Shown here piece after piece: positions 7,033 through 14,571 of a stretch of 23,938 nucleotides of DNA (positions within the stretch are counted from its first letter, which is position 1; every line of letters begins with the position of its first letter). The position numbers were made by a program, and so were the translations under genes. The notes below the pieces were generated by a model, which saw only the letters and a program-made list of their open reading frames with translations, was not told the DNA's origin and did no database searches. Source of the stretch: DAOTYX01 sp034434635 (lineage in GTDB: Bacteria > Chloroflexota > Anaerolineae > B4-G1 > DUEL01); NCBI GenBank assembly GCA_034434635.1, contig DAOTYX010000006.1:1-23938 (forward strand), in the 5' to 3' direction.

Positions 7033-9879
7033 TCACGACCCGAGCACTGCCCGCAGGAACTGCCCGGTGTAACTCCCTTCCACCTGCGCTACCTGTTCGG
7101 GGGTCCCTTCCGCCACCACCCAGCCGCCAGCGTCCCCGCCCTCGGGACCCAGGTCAATCAGCCAGTCGGCTACCTTGATGATGTCGGGGTGGTGCTCGAT
7201 GATCACCACCGTGTTGCCGGCGTCCACCAGCCGATTCAGCACCGCGACCAGTTTGTCCACATCCGCCACGTGCAGGCCCACGCTCGGCTCGTCCAGCACG
7301 TAGAGGGTACGGCCGGTGGCCTGGCGTGACAGTTCGCGTGAGAGTTTGACCCGCTGCGCTTCGCCGCCGGAGAGGGTGGGCGCAGGCTGGCCCAGGCGGA
7401 CATACCCCAGCCCCACGTCCTGCAGCGTGTGCAACTTGCGCTGGATGGCGGGGAAGGGGGCGAAGAACTCCACTGCCTCGTCCACCGTCAGGTCGAGGAC
7501 CTCGGCGATGTTCTTGCCTTTGTAGCGCACCTGCAGCGTCTCCCGGTTGTACCGCCGCCCGCGACAGACGTCGCAGGGGACATAGACGTCGGGCAGGAAC
7601 TGCATCTCGATGCGCAACGTGCCATGCCCCTCGCACGCCTCGCACCGTCCCCCCTTGATGTTGAAGGAGAAGCGCCCGGCACGGTAGCCGCGCATCTTCG
7701 CCTCCGGCAGCGCGGCGAACAGGTCCCGGATCATCGTGAACAGGTTGGTGTAGGTGGCCGGGTTGGAGCGGGGCGTGCGGCCGATGGGGGACTGGTCAAT
7801 GTTGATCACCTTGTCAATGTGCTCCACCCCCTCGATGCGGTCGTGTTCCCCGGCCGGCTCGCGCGAGCCGTGCAGCATCTGCGCCAGGCGGCGGTAGAGC
7901 ACGTCCACCAGCAGGGTGGACTTGCCGGAGCCGGAGACGCCGGTGATGCAGACGAACAGCCCCAGCGGGATGCGCACGGTGATGTCCTTGAGGTTGTGCT
8001 CCCGCGCGCCGTGGATGACGAGGCTCTTGCCGTTGCCGGGGCGGCGGCTGGCTGGGACGGGGATAGCGCGACGACCTGAGAGGTAGGCGCCGGTCAGGCT
8101 GGTGGGATGGTCGAGCACGTCCTGCAGGCTGCCGGACACCACCACCTCGCCGCCATGCTCGCCGGCCCCCGGCCCCAGGTCCACGATCCAGTCGGCGGCG
8201 CGGATCATCGCCTCGTCGTGCTCCACCACCAGTAGCGTGTTCCCCAGGTCGCGCATGTCCAGCAGCGTGCGGATCAGCCGGGCGTTGTCCCGCTGGTGCA
8301 GGCCGATGGTCGGCTCGTCCAGCACGTAAAGGACGCCGGTCAGTTGGGAGCCGATCTGCGTCGCCAGGCGGATGCGCTGCGCCTCCCCGCCGGCCAGCGT
8401 CTCGGCGGTGCGATCCAGGGTGAGGTAGTCCAGCCCCACGTTGACCATGAACTGCAGCCGGGCGCGCACCTCCTTGAGGATGCGCCGGGCGATGAGCCAT
8501 TCGCGCTCGGTGAGGAGGGTGTTGAGTTCATCCACCCACTCCAGAAGCCGGCGCGCGGTCCAGCCGCCGATCTCGTGGATGGAACGGCTGGCGACAGTAA
8601 CGGCCAGCGCCTCCGGGCGGAGACGCGCGCCGTGACAGTCAGGGCAGGGGCGGCGGGCCATGTACTCCTCGATCGCCGAGCGGATGTAGTCGGAACTGGT
8701 CTCCCGGTAGCGACGCAGCATGTTGGGCACCACCCCTTCGTAGGCGGCGCGGAAGGTGCTCTGCCGACCGTCTCGGCTGGTATACTGCATCGGGACCTCT
8801 TCCCCTGCGCTGCCGTAGAGGATCACCCGCTGCTGCGCGGGGGTCAGGTCTCGCCAGGGGCGGTCGAGCGGGATGTGGTAGTGGCGGGCCGCCGCGACGA
8901 TGGATTGCCAGTAGTACCCCTCGTGGTCCGCCGTGTTCCAGAACTGGATCGCCCCCTCTTCCAACGAGAGGTCGGGGTTGGGCACCAGCAGGTCAGGGTC
9001 TAACTCCATGCGCGTGCCCAACCCCTGACAGGTGGGGCAGGCGCCGTGCGGGCTGTTGAAGGAGAAGGTACGCGGCTCGATCTCCGGCAGGCTGATGCCA
9101 CAAAAAGGGCAGGCCAGATGCTCGGAGAAGAGCAGGTCCCGCGGCTCGGCCGAAGTGACATCCTGGATGATGACCACCCCGTCACCCAACCGCAACGCCG
9201 TCTCCACCGAATCGGTCAGCCGCGAACGGAAGCCGTTGTCCGGCGCTGAGGGGATGATCAGCCGGTCCACGACTGCCTCGATGGTATGCGGCTTGTAGCG
9301 ATCGAGGTCGAACTCCTCGTCCACCTCATGCACCTGGCCGTCCACGCGCACGCGGACGAAGCCGGCCTTGCGCACGTCCTCGAAGACCGCCTGGTGGTGC
9401 CCCTTGCGGTCCTTGACCAGCGGGGCCAGCACCTGGAAGCGGGTGTCAGGGGGAAGGGCCAACAGCGCGTCCACGATCTGCTGCGCGGACTGTCGGGAGA
9501 CCTGCCGGCCGCACCGGGGGCAGTGGGGGATGCCGATGCGGGCGTACAGCAGACGGAGGTAGTCGTAGATTTCGGTCACGGTGCCGACGGTCGAGCGCGG
9601 GTTGTGGGAGATGCCGCGCTGGTCAATGGAGATGGCCGGGGAGAGCCCCTCGATGCCATCCACATCCGGCTTCTCCATCTGGCCGAGGAACTGGCGGGCG
9701 TAAGCGGAGAGGGACTCGACGTAGCGGCGTTGTCCCTCGGCGAAGATGGTGTCGAAGGCCAGGGAGGACTTCCCCGAGCCGGAGATGCCGGTGATGACCA
9801 CCAGTCGGTTGCGGGGCAGTTCGAGGGTGATGTTTTTGAGGTTGTGCTCCCGCGCGCCACGGACCACGATCTTATCCAT
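7033..9879 (-). CDS. uvrA: excinuclease ABC subunit A
   Basis: A 948-residue DNA-damage recognition ATPase of nucleotide excision repair, acting as a dimer with UvrB. Both ABC modules are complete. The N-terminal one has Walker A GISGSGKSS (31-39), zinc-binding CPFCG and CPTCQG, signature LAGGEAQRIRLA and Walker B LYVLDEPTIGLH. The C-terminal one has Walker A GVSGSGKST (about 641-649), zinc-binding CEACEGHG and CDVCRGRRY, signature LSGGEAQRVKLS and LYVLDEPSVGLH. Length is normal. ATG 9879 is preferred; the in-frame GTG at 9885 adds only two residues and lacks a better ribosome site. The upstream region carries a promoter and an SOS-type palindrome, so DNA-damage control by LexA is likely. It is a single-gene transcript, convergent with the exonuclease-like gene. 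Confidence 0.98.
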   Translation of the reverse strand: MDKIVVRGAREHNLKNITLELPRNRLVVITGISGSGKSSLAFDTIFAEGQRRYVESLSAYARQFLGQMEKPDVDGIEGLSPAISIDQRGISHNPRSTVGTVTEIYDYLRLLYARIGIPHCPRCGRQVSRQSAQQIVDALLALPPDTRFQVLAPLVKDRKGHHQAVFEDVRKAGFVRVRVDGQVHEVDEEFDLDRYKPHTIEAVVDRLIIPSAPDNGFRSRLTDSVETALRLGDGVVIIQDVTSAEPRDLLFSEHLACPFCGISLPEIEPRTFSFNSPHGACPTCQGLGTRMELDPDLLVPNPDLSLEEGAIQFWNTADHEGYYWQSIVAAARHYHIPLDRPWRDLTPAQQRVILYGSAGEEVPMQYTSRDGRQSTFRAAYEGVVPNMLRRYRETSSDYIRSAIEEYMARRPCPDCHGARLRPEALAVTVASRSIHEIGGWTARRLLEWVDELNTLLTEREWLIARRILKEVRARLQFMVNVGLDYLTLDRTAETLAGGEAQRIRLATQIGSQLTGVLYVLDEPTIGLHQRDNARLIRTLLDMRDLGNTLLVVEHDEAMIRAADWIVDLGPGAGEHGGEVVVSGSLQDVLDHPTSLTGAYLSGRRAIPVPASRRPGNGKSLVIHGAREHNLKDITVRIPLGLFVCITGVSGSGKSTLLVDVLYRRLAQMLHGSREPAGEHDRIEGVEHIDKVINIDQSPIGRTPRSNPATYTNLFTMIRDLFAALPEAKMRGYRAGRFSFNIKGGRCEACEGHGTLRIEMQFLPDVYVPCDVCRGRRYNRETLQVRYKGKNIAEVLDLTVDEAVEFFAPFPAIQRKLHTLQDVGLGYVRLGQPAPTLSGGEAQRVKLSRELSRQATGRTLYVLDEPSVGLHVADVDKLVAVLNRLVDAGNTVVIIEHHPDIIKVADWLIDLGPEGGDAGGWVVAEGTPEQVAQVEGSYTGQFLRAVLGS

Positions 9880-9898
9880 ATTCACCCGCCGCTATCGT

Positions 9899-9912
9899 AG
9901 AACATTTGTTCT
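9899..9912 (-). promoter_or_regulatory. LexA/SOS box upstream of uvrA
   Basis: AGAACATTTGTTCT is a palindrome with 6-bp arms that fits the Gram-positive-type SOS operator core GAAC-N4-GTTC. It sits between the uvrA promoter and start codon, about 20 bp upstream of ATG 9879. uvrA is a classical SOS gene, so position and sequence agree. Confidence 0.8.
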
Positions 9913-9931
9913 CATTCCACTGCATCTGAAT

Positions 9932-9959
9932 ATTATAGCGCAGGGGCGCAGAATGGCAA
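9932..9959 (-). promoter_or_regulatory. sigma70-type promoter for uvrA
   Basis: On the minus strand TTGCCA (9954-9959), a 16-bp spacer and a perfect TATAAT (9932-9937). Transcription would start near 9925, so the SOS box at 9899-9912 falls just downstream of the start point, a position where bound LexA would block elongation or initiation. Confidence 0.75.
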
Positions 9960-9968
9960 CCATTCGCT

Positions 9969-10012
9969 GCTCGCCGCCGGGTGCGTTCAGGAGACCGCGC
10001 CCAGCGGCGAGC
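9969..10012. repeat. inverted repeat between the divergent uvrA and DUF2089 promoters
   Basis: GCTCGCCGC (9969-9977) and GCGGCGAGC (10004-10012) are perfect 9-bp inverted arms 26 bp apart. The right arm contains ACCGCGCCCAGCGGCG (9994-10009), a 16-mer also found at 6938-6953 on the far side of uvrA. The rest of the 327-bp gap (9886-10212) holds the promoters listed here and a short CCTGAAAC repeat near 10171-10190. Confidence 0.55.
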
Positions 10013-10078
10013 GTGCCCAGCGTGAGACGCAAAATGCCCATAAGGAGGCAATGGGGGAGAAAAAAACCCGTCCAGATA

Positions 10079-10125
10079 CTTGACAAAATCAAGCGATATA
10101 TTATAATAATCAACAGTTGACTTGA
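10079..10125. promoter_or_regulatory. candidate operator: cluster of TTGA/TCAA half-sites at the DUF2089 promoter
   Basis: CTTGA (10079-10083) and TCAAG (10089-10093) form a palindrome over the -35 box. TCAACAGTTGA (10110-10120) is a perfect 11-bp palindrome at the expected transcription start, followed by another CTTGA (10121-10125). Such symmetric sites round a strong promoter suit binding by a dimeric regulator; the first gene of the operon encodes an HTH protein. Binding is inferred only. Confidence 0.4.
10080..10107 (+). promoter_or_regulatory. perfect-consensus sigma70-type promoter for the SHOCT-like operon
   Basis: TTGACA (10080-10085), a 16-bp spacer and TATAAT (10102-10107) are both perfect hexamers in an AT-rich island. 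Transcription should start near 10114, giving a leader of about 100 nt before ATG 10213. A promoter this strong usually needs a repressor, which fits the palindromes around it. Confidence 0.85.
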
Positions 10126-10212
10126 TATTCTTCGCCGATATCCGACACAGATGGCAGGTTCCGGCAACTGACCTGAAACCTGAAACCTTGAGACCACCCT
10201 AAGGAGTCAGCC

Positions 10213-10584
10213 ATGTATCCAGTGCTCACAGAATGTCCCGTTTGTCATGATGACCTTCTGGTGACACGGCTGGTCTGTCGTAACTGCGGCACAGCGCTGG
10301 AGGGCCGCTTCGCCCTGGGGCGGTTGCTCCAACTCACCCCTGAACAACTCCATTTCGTCGAGGTCTTCCTGCGCTGTGAGGGGAAGATCAACCGCGTGCA
10401 GGAGGAGTTGGGGATTTCCTACCCCACCGTCCGTAACCGATTGGAGGAGGTCATCCGCGCCCTGGGATACGAGGTGGGCGAAGAAAGGAGCGGGGAGGAG
10501 GAGCGTCGCCAGGAGGTGCTCCAGCGGCTGGCTCGCCGTGAGATCTCCTCCGAAGAAGCGCTCCGACTGCTTGGGGAAGGCTGA
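10213..10584 (+). CDS. DUF2089-family zinc-ribbon/HTH regulator with C-terminal SHOCT-like motif
   Basis: A 123-residue protein. A zinc ribbon at 8-25 has CPVC (C8, C11) and CRNC (C22, C25). A helix-turn-helix-like region at about 44-85 includes LTPEQLHFVEVFLRCEGKI and GISYPTVRNRLEEVI, the latter resembling a recognition helix. The C-terminus (95-122, core EVLQRLARREISSEEALRLL) is the SHOCT-like helical hairpin also found in three downstream genes. The layout matches DUF2089 proteins, which are presumed transcription regulators. The start has TAAGGAG upstream, and the next gene begins 13 bp after the stop. As first gene after a consensus promoter flanked by palindromes, an autoregulatory role is likely but inferred. 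Confidence 0.87.
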   Translation: MYPVLTECPVCHDDLLVTRLVCRNCGTALEGRFALGRLLQLTPEQLHFVEVFLRCEGKINRVQEELGISYPTVRNRLEEVIRALGYEVGEERSGEEERRQEVLQRLARREISSEEALRLLGEG

Positions 10585-10597
10585 CCAGGAGGCTGCT

Positions 10598-11668
10598 ATG
10601 TTTGAGCAATCCTTTGACACCTCACCGACCCCCCACATCACGGTCGAAGAGTGCGCCGTGGATCTGACGGTGCGGGCCGTGGCGGGGAACTGCGTCACCC
10701 TGCACACCGACGGCGAGGCAGAGGACGTGAGTGTGCAGCGCCAGGGGGAGCATTTCATCCTTAGCCTGCGCGACTCTTCCCTGCTCATCTGCCCGCCGGC
10801 CACCACGTTGACGATCAAGGCCGTGCATGGCGATCTGCACGTGCATGGGGTGACCGCGCCGGTGGCCATCGGCGTGGTGGATGATGACCTGAACCTGCAC
10901 GACGTCGGTCCGGTGGCGGTGGAGCGGGTCGCCGGCGACCTGTCCGCCCGACGGGTGGATGGGGACATGCGCATCACCGCGCTGGACGGTGACCTGCGGG
11001 TTACGGCCCTGCGGGGCGGGTTGGAGAGCGGGCGGGTAGGGGGAGATATCCGCCTGGAGGCAACTTTTCCTCCCGGAACAACCTGTCGCCTGCGGTGCGC
11101 AGGCGACCTGCGGCTCTGCCTGCCCGAGGACGCCAGCCTTCGCCTGGCTGTGCGGGCCCGCGGCGAGGTGCGCTCCCGCCATCCCGCTCTGGCTCTGGAC
11201 AGAGCCAGGAGGGAGTTCAAGGGCGTGCTGGGGGCTGGTGAAGCCACGCTGGAGGCGCAGGTGGACGGGAACGTCTACATTCTTGCGGCGGAACCGGAGT
11301 CGGGGGAGATCGGTGAGATCATCGAGACGAGCATCGCTGCGGCGATGGCGGAACTGGAGAGCCGTCTGACGGCGAGCCTGGGGCGGTACGGGACGGTGCC
11401 GGTGAGCGGTCATCTCCACCACGCCGCCGAGAGGGCGCGCCGGGAGATGGAGCGCGCGGCCGAGCAGGCCCGCCGGGAGGCCGAGCGAGCCCGTATGCAG
11501 GCTGAGCGGGCGGAACGCCGTTGGCAGCGTGTCACGGGCCAACGCCCTTCCGCCCGCCGCCCCGTCATCAGCGACGAGGAACGGCTGCGCGTGCTGCGCC
11601 TGGTCGAAGAGGGCAAGATCAGCCCCACCGAGGCCGCCGACCTGCTGGATGCGCTGGAGGGCCGCTGA
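10598..11668 (+). CDS. DUF4097-like beta-repeat protein with coiled coil and C-terminal SHOCT-like motif
   Basis: A 356-residue protein without signal peptide or membrane segment. Residues about 15-230 show repeated beta-strand turns of the form GDL followed by alternating hydrophobic residues (VHGDLHVHGV, VAGDLSARRV, LDGDLRVTAL, AGDLRLCLP), as in the DUF4097/adhesin-like beta-solenoid of YvlB and LiaG proteins. Residues about 275-312 are a highly charged Arg/Glu/Ala coiled coil. The C-terminal 30 residues (326-356, ERLRVLRLVEEGKISPTEAA then DLLDALEG) are the shared SHOCT-like hairpin; in YvlB-type proteins that motif is usually N-terminal. ATG 10598 has CAGGAGG upstream. It overlaps the GNAT gene by one base. 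Such proteins are linked with cell-envelope stress genes in Firmicutes; that link is only an analogy here. Confidence 0.83.
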   Translation: MFEQSFDTSPTPHITVEECAVDLTVRAVAGNCVTLHTDGEAEDVSVQRQGEHFILSLRDSSLLICPPATTLTIKAVHGDLHVHGVTAPVAIGVVDDDLNLHDVGPVAVERVAGDLSARRVDGDMRITALDGDLRVTALRGGLESGRVGGDIRLEATFPPGTTCRLRCAGDLRLCLPEDASLRLAVRARGEVRSRHPALALDRARREFKGVLGAGEATLEAQVDGNVYILAAEPESGEIGEIIETSIAAAMAELESRLTASLGRYGTVPVSGHLHHAAERARREMERAAEQARREAERARMQAERAERRWQRVTGQRPSARRPVISDEERLRVLRLVEEGKISPTEAADLLDALEGR

Positions 11669-12660
11669 TGGTCGCCGCGACGGCCCGTCGTCAACCGCCC
11701 TCCGGCCTGCAGCCCTTCGACCCGTACCGCCACCTGTCGGCGGTGGTCCCCCTCATCTCTCAGGCCTTCGCTGATGAGTTGGGCCCTGGTTCCCGCGCCG
11801 TGCTGCGCCGCATGCAGTGCATGGCTCGCTGGGGCGGCCTCAATCAGTGGCTGTGGGCGGCCGAGGCGGAGGCGGGCGAAGCACCGGGCTTCGTCTGGGT
11901 CGAAGAGGGCCGCGTGGTGGGCAACGCGTCGGTGCGCCGGGCCAGCGCCCCCGGTGGCTGGCTGATCGGCAACGTCGTCGTCCATCCCGAGTGGCGGGGG
12001 CGCTCGATCGGGCGGGCATTGGTGGAAGCGGCGGTGGAGGCGGCGCGCGAGCGTGGGGCAGCCTGGGTGGGACTGGAGGTGCGCCAGGACAACGCCATCG
12101 CCGCCGGGATGTACGAACGCATGGGCTTCGTGGCGGTGGGCACCACCGTGGAGATGGACCGTCCAGCAGGAGAGCGCTGGTCGCCCCCGCCCGACCTGCC
12201 GTCATTGCCGCTGCGCCGGGCCGGCGAGGCTGACCAGGAGACCCTCTACCATTTGGCGGTGACCGGCCTCAGCCTGCTGCACCGCGAAGTGCTCGAGGTC
12301 CGCCCCCAGGCCTACCGCGCTGGCTGGCTGGCGCGCATCGGCGGCTGGCTGGAAGGGGTCTCTCAGGACTGGTGGCTGACTGAAGAGGAGGGGCGGGTCG
12401 TGGGCGCGTTCCGGCTGAGCAGCGCCTGGCTGGAACGCTGGCATCAGGTCGAACTGCTGGTGGCGAAGGACGGCCCCGGGCCTCAACTGGCCCGGGCCGC
12501 GCTGGTGGCTCTCTCCCGCCGCCGCCCGTGGGAGGCCACTGTCACGCTGCCGGGGCCGCGTCAGGCGCTCGAACCGGTCTTTGCCGAGGCCGGCTTCCGC
12601 CGCATGCGCTGCCTGGTGCAGATGCGGCTGGATCTGCGTAGCAGGAGAACGAACGAATGA
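11668..12660 (+). CDS. GNAT-family N-acetyltransferase, two tandem GNAT-like domains
   Basis: A 330-residue protein. The first domain (about 15-165) has a clear acetyl-CoA binding motif: VVVHPEWRGRSIGRALVEAA (103-122), with R110-G111 and G115, then VRQDNAIAAGMYERMGF (138-154), typical of GNAT enzymes. The second half (about 178-325) repeats the fold more weakly: it opens LPLRRAGEADQETLYHL, has the beta-strand GRVVGAFRLSS and ends FAEAGFRRMRCLVQMRL, but lacks an obvious pyrophosphate-binding loop. Start ATG 11668 overlaps the upstream TGA by one base, so translation is coupled. The stop overlaps the MFS start in ATGA. Substrate unknown. Placement beside an exporter permits a role in modifying a small molecule or antibiotic, but a protein or tRNA substrate is equally possible. 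Confidence 0.85.
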   Translation: MVAATARRQPPSGLQPFDPYRHLSAVVPLISQAFADELGPGSRAVLRRMQCMARWGGLNQWLWAAEAEAGEAPGFVWVEEGRVVGNASVRRASAPGGWLIGNVVVHPEWRGRSIGRALVEAAVEAARERGAAWVGLEVRQDNAIAAGMYERMGFVAVGTTVEMDRPAGERWSPPPDLPSLPLRRAGEADQETLYHLAVTGLSLLHREVLEVRPQAYRAGWLARIGGWLEGVSQDWWLTEEEGRVVGAFRLSSAWLERWHQVELLVAKDGPGPQLARAALVALSRRRPWEATVTLPGPRQALEPVFAEAGFRRMRCLVQMRLDLRSRRTNE

Positions 12661-13988
12661 GCCTTGATGGAGAGACAAAGCCTCGTTGGACCGGACGTTT
12701 CTTCACCATCTGGGTCAGTCAGGCCCTCTCCCTGGTCGGCAGCAGCCTGGCGCAGTTCGCCCTGGTGTGGTGGCTCACCCAGACCACCGGCTCGGCCACG
12801 GTCCTGGCGACGGCGACGTTGATGAGCCTGTTGCCAGGGGTGGTGCTGGGGCCGCTGGCGGGCGCGCTGGTGGACCGCTGGAACCGCCGGCTGGTGATGA
12901 TCGCCGCCGATGGGACGGTGGCCCTGGCGTCGGCCTGGCTGGCCCTGCTCTTCTGGACAGGTGGGATTCAGGTCTGGCACGTCTACGTGGCGGCCCTGGT
13001 GCGCGCTATCGGCGGCAGTTTCCACTGGCCGGCGATGCAGGCTTCGACCTCGCTGATGGTGCCGGAGAAGCAGTTGACCCGCGTGGCCGGCCTCAACCAG
13101 ACGATGTACGGCGTGCTGAACATCATCTCCCCGCCACTGGGGGCGTTGCTGCTGGGGCTGTTGCCGTTGCACGCCATCATGGGCATTGACGTGGGGACAG
13201 CGCTGCTGGCCATCGCGCCGTTGCTCTTCCTGACCGTCCCCCAGCCGACGCGTAGCCTCCCTGCCGCCTCCCGTCGTGCGACGGTGTGGCAGGACCTGGG
13301 GGAGGGGTTGCGCTACATCTGGCAGTGGCCGGGGGCCGTGGCGCTGTTGGGGATGGCGGCAGTGATCAACCTGCTGGTCAACCCTGGTTTCTCGCTGCTG
13401 CCGTTGCTGGTCACCCGTCACTTCAACGGCGGGGCGCTACAACTGGGCGGGCTGGAGTCCGCCTGGGGATTCGGCGTCATTGCCGGAGGGCTGATCCTGA
13501 GCGCGTGGGGTGGCTTCCGTCGCCGCATCCTCACCACCCTGGTCGGGTTGATCGGCATGGGTTTAGGCACATTGGTGCTGGGGCTGGCGCCGGCAACCGC
13601 CTTCTGGCTGGCAGTGGGCAGCATGTTCTTCGCCGGGCTGATGAACCCCATCACCAACGGGCCGGTCATGGCCATCCTGCAGGCGCGGGTGGAGCCGCAG
13701 ATGCAGGGGCGGGTGTTCACGGTCGTCGGCAGCCTGAGTTCGGCGATGTCGCCGCTGGGGCTGGCGGTGGCGGGCCCGGTGGCCGACTGGCTGGGCGTCC
13801 AGGTATGGTTCCTCGTCGGCGGCGCGGTCTGTGCGTTGATGGGGATGGTGGGTCTCTTTGTGCCGGCGATTCTGTTTATGGAGGACGGGGTGACAGGGAG
13901 ACGCGGGGACGCGGAGATGGGGGTACGCGGTGGCGCGGAGACGCGGAGACGGGGTGACGCGGTGCAGCAGGCACGTTCTCTACAGTGA
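12657..13988 (+). CDS. MFS exporter (MFS_3, EntS/MefA-like) with repeat-derived C-terminal tail
   Basis: A 443-residue inner-membrane protein with about 12 hydrophobic segments. The N-terminus FFTIWVSQALSLVGSSLAQF and loop GPLAGALVDRWNRRLVM are typical of the enterobactin-exporter/macrolide-efflux branch of the major facilitator superfamily, as is the second-half segment ARVEPQMQGRVFTVVGS. An export role for a drug, siderophore or metabolite is therefore likely. Start ATG 12657 overlaps the GNAT stop by four bases. The last 35 or so residues, after the final helix (AILFMEDG), are arginine- and glycine-rich (TGRRGDAEMG, GGAETRRRGD) and come from a GAGACGCGG simple repeat at the DNA level, so they are probably a neutral late addition rather than a functional domain. 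Confidence 0.88.
   Translation: MSLDGETKPRWTGRFFTIWVSQALSLVGSSLAQFALVWWLTQTTGSATVLATATLMSLLPGVVLGPLAGALVDRWNRRLVMIAADGTVALASAWLALLFWTGGIQVWHVYVAALVRAIGGSFHWPAMQASTSLMVPEKQLTRVAGLNQTMYGVLNIISPPLGALLLGLLPLHAIMGIDVGTALLAIAPLLFLTVPQPTRSLPAASRRATVWQDLGEGLRYIWQWPGAVALLGMAAVINLLVNPGFSLLPLLVTRHFNGGALQLGGLESAWGFGVIAGGLILSAWGGFRRRILTTLVGLIGMGLGTLVLGLAPATAFWLAVGSMFFAGLMNPITNGPVMAILQARVEPQMQGRVFTVVGSLSSAMSPLGLAVAGPVADWLGVQVWFLVGGAVCALMGMVGLFVPAILFMEDGVTGRRGDAEMGVRGGAETRRRGDAVQQARSLQ
13884..13963. repeat. GAGACGCGG-type simple repeat inside the MFS C-terminal codons
   Basis: Imperfect copies of GGGGACGCGGAGA and GGAGACGCGGAGACGG run for about 80 bp and encode the low-complexity tail of the MFS protein. 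The word family resembles the GAGACACA tract at 2220-2243. Confidence 0.7.
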
Positions 13989-14000
13989 GGAGACAGCGAG

Positions 14001-14561
14001 ATGGAAGAACGACGACGGATTCTGGAGCAGATCGAAGCGGGGGAGTTGAGCGTCGAGGAGGGGATACGGCGGCTCGAGGCGCTGAATGGCGGGCCGCCAG
14101 AAGCCGAGACGGCGATCCCCGCGCCACCCGCACAACCTCCTGCCTGGGTGCAGCAGTTGTGGCACGTGGTCTTCTGGCCGGGAGTGGCGCTGTTGGTGGG
14201 CGGCGCGCTGCTGGTCGCGTCGGTCTACGCCTGGGATGTCGCCGTCGGCTGGCTGGCGTGCGGCTGGCCGCTCTGTGCTCTGGGTGTCCTCTTGGTGATC
14301 CTGGGTTGGTGGATGCACGAGTCCCGCTGGCTGGCGCTACGGGTCCAGCAGCAGGATGGTCGGAGAGTCTCCCTGGCCATCCCTCTGGAGCCTGCCGCCT
14401 TTGCCCTGCGCGTCGCCAGCCCCTTTGTGCCACAACTCCGGGAGACTGGAGTGGACGAGATCCTGATGAGCATTGCCGAGGAGGCCCGCGCCGGCCGCCC
14501 TCTGGTCGTGGACGTGGAGGATCGGGAGGACGGCGAGCAGGTGCAGATCATTGTCGGTTAG
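14001..14561 (+). CDS. SHOCT-like protein with two membrane helices
   Basis: A 186-residue protein. The N-terminus (2-29, core RRRILEQIEAGELSVEEGIR) is the SHOCT-like hairpin. After a proline-rich linker (31-48) come two hydrophobic helices, about 54-77 and 84-106, placing it in the cytoplasmic membrane with both ends on the same side. The C-terminal domain (107-186) is a diverged copy of the C-terminal domain of the next gene: RRVSLAIPLEPAAFALRVA aligns with AKVNVTVPVTLVNAALRMAG, and both end in a VEDREDGEQVQIIV-like strand. GAGGAGACAGCGAG precedes ATG 14001. It lies 12 bp after the MFS gene and 10 bp before its paralogue. A membrane anchor for soluble operon partners is the simplest idea; the function is unknown. 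Confidence 0.8.
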   Translation: MEERRRILEQIEAGELSVEEGIRRLEALNGGPPEAETAIPAPPAQPPAWVQQLWHVVFWPGVALLVGGALLVASVYAWDVAVGWLACGWPLCALGVLLVILGWWMHESRWLALRVQQQDGRRVSLAIPLEPAAFALRVASPFVPQLRETGVDEILMSIAEEARAGRPLVVDVEDREDGEQVQIIVG

Positions 14562-14571
14562 GAGACGAGAG

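Noticed and set aside
10051..10083. Ten-codon ORF after a strong AAGGAGG site, a possible leader peptide
   Set aside because: It lies upstream of the consensus promoter at 10080-10107, so it would not be on the operon transcript, and nothing else supports it.
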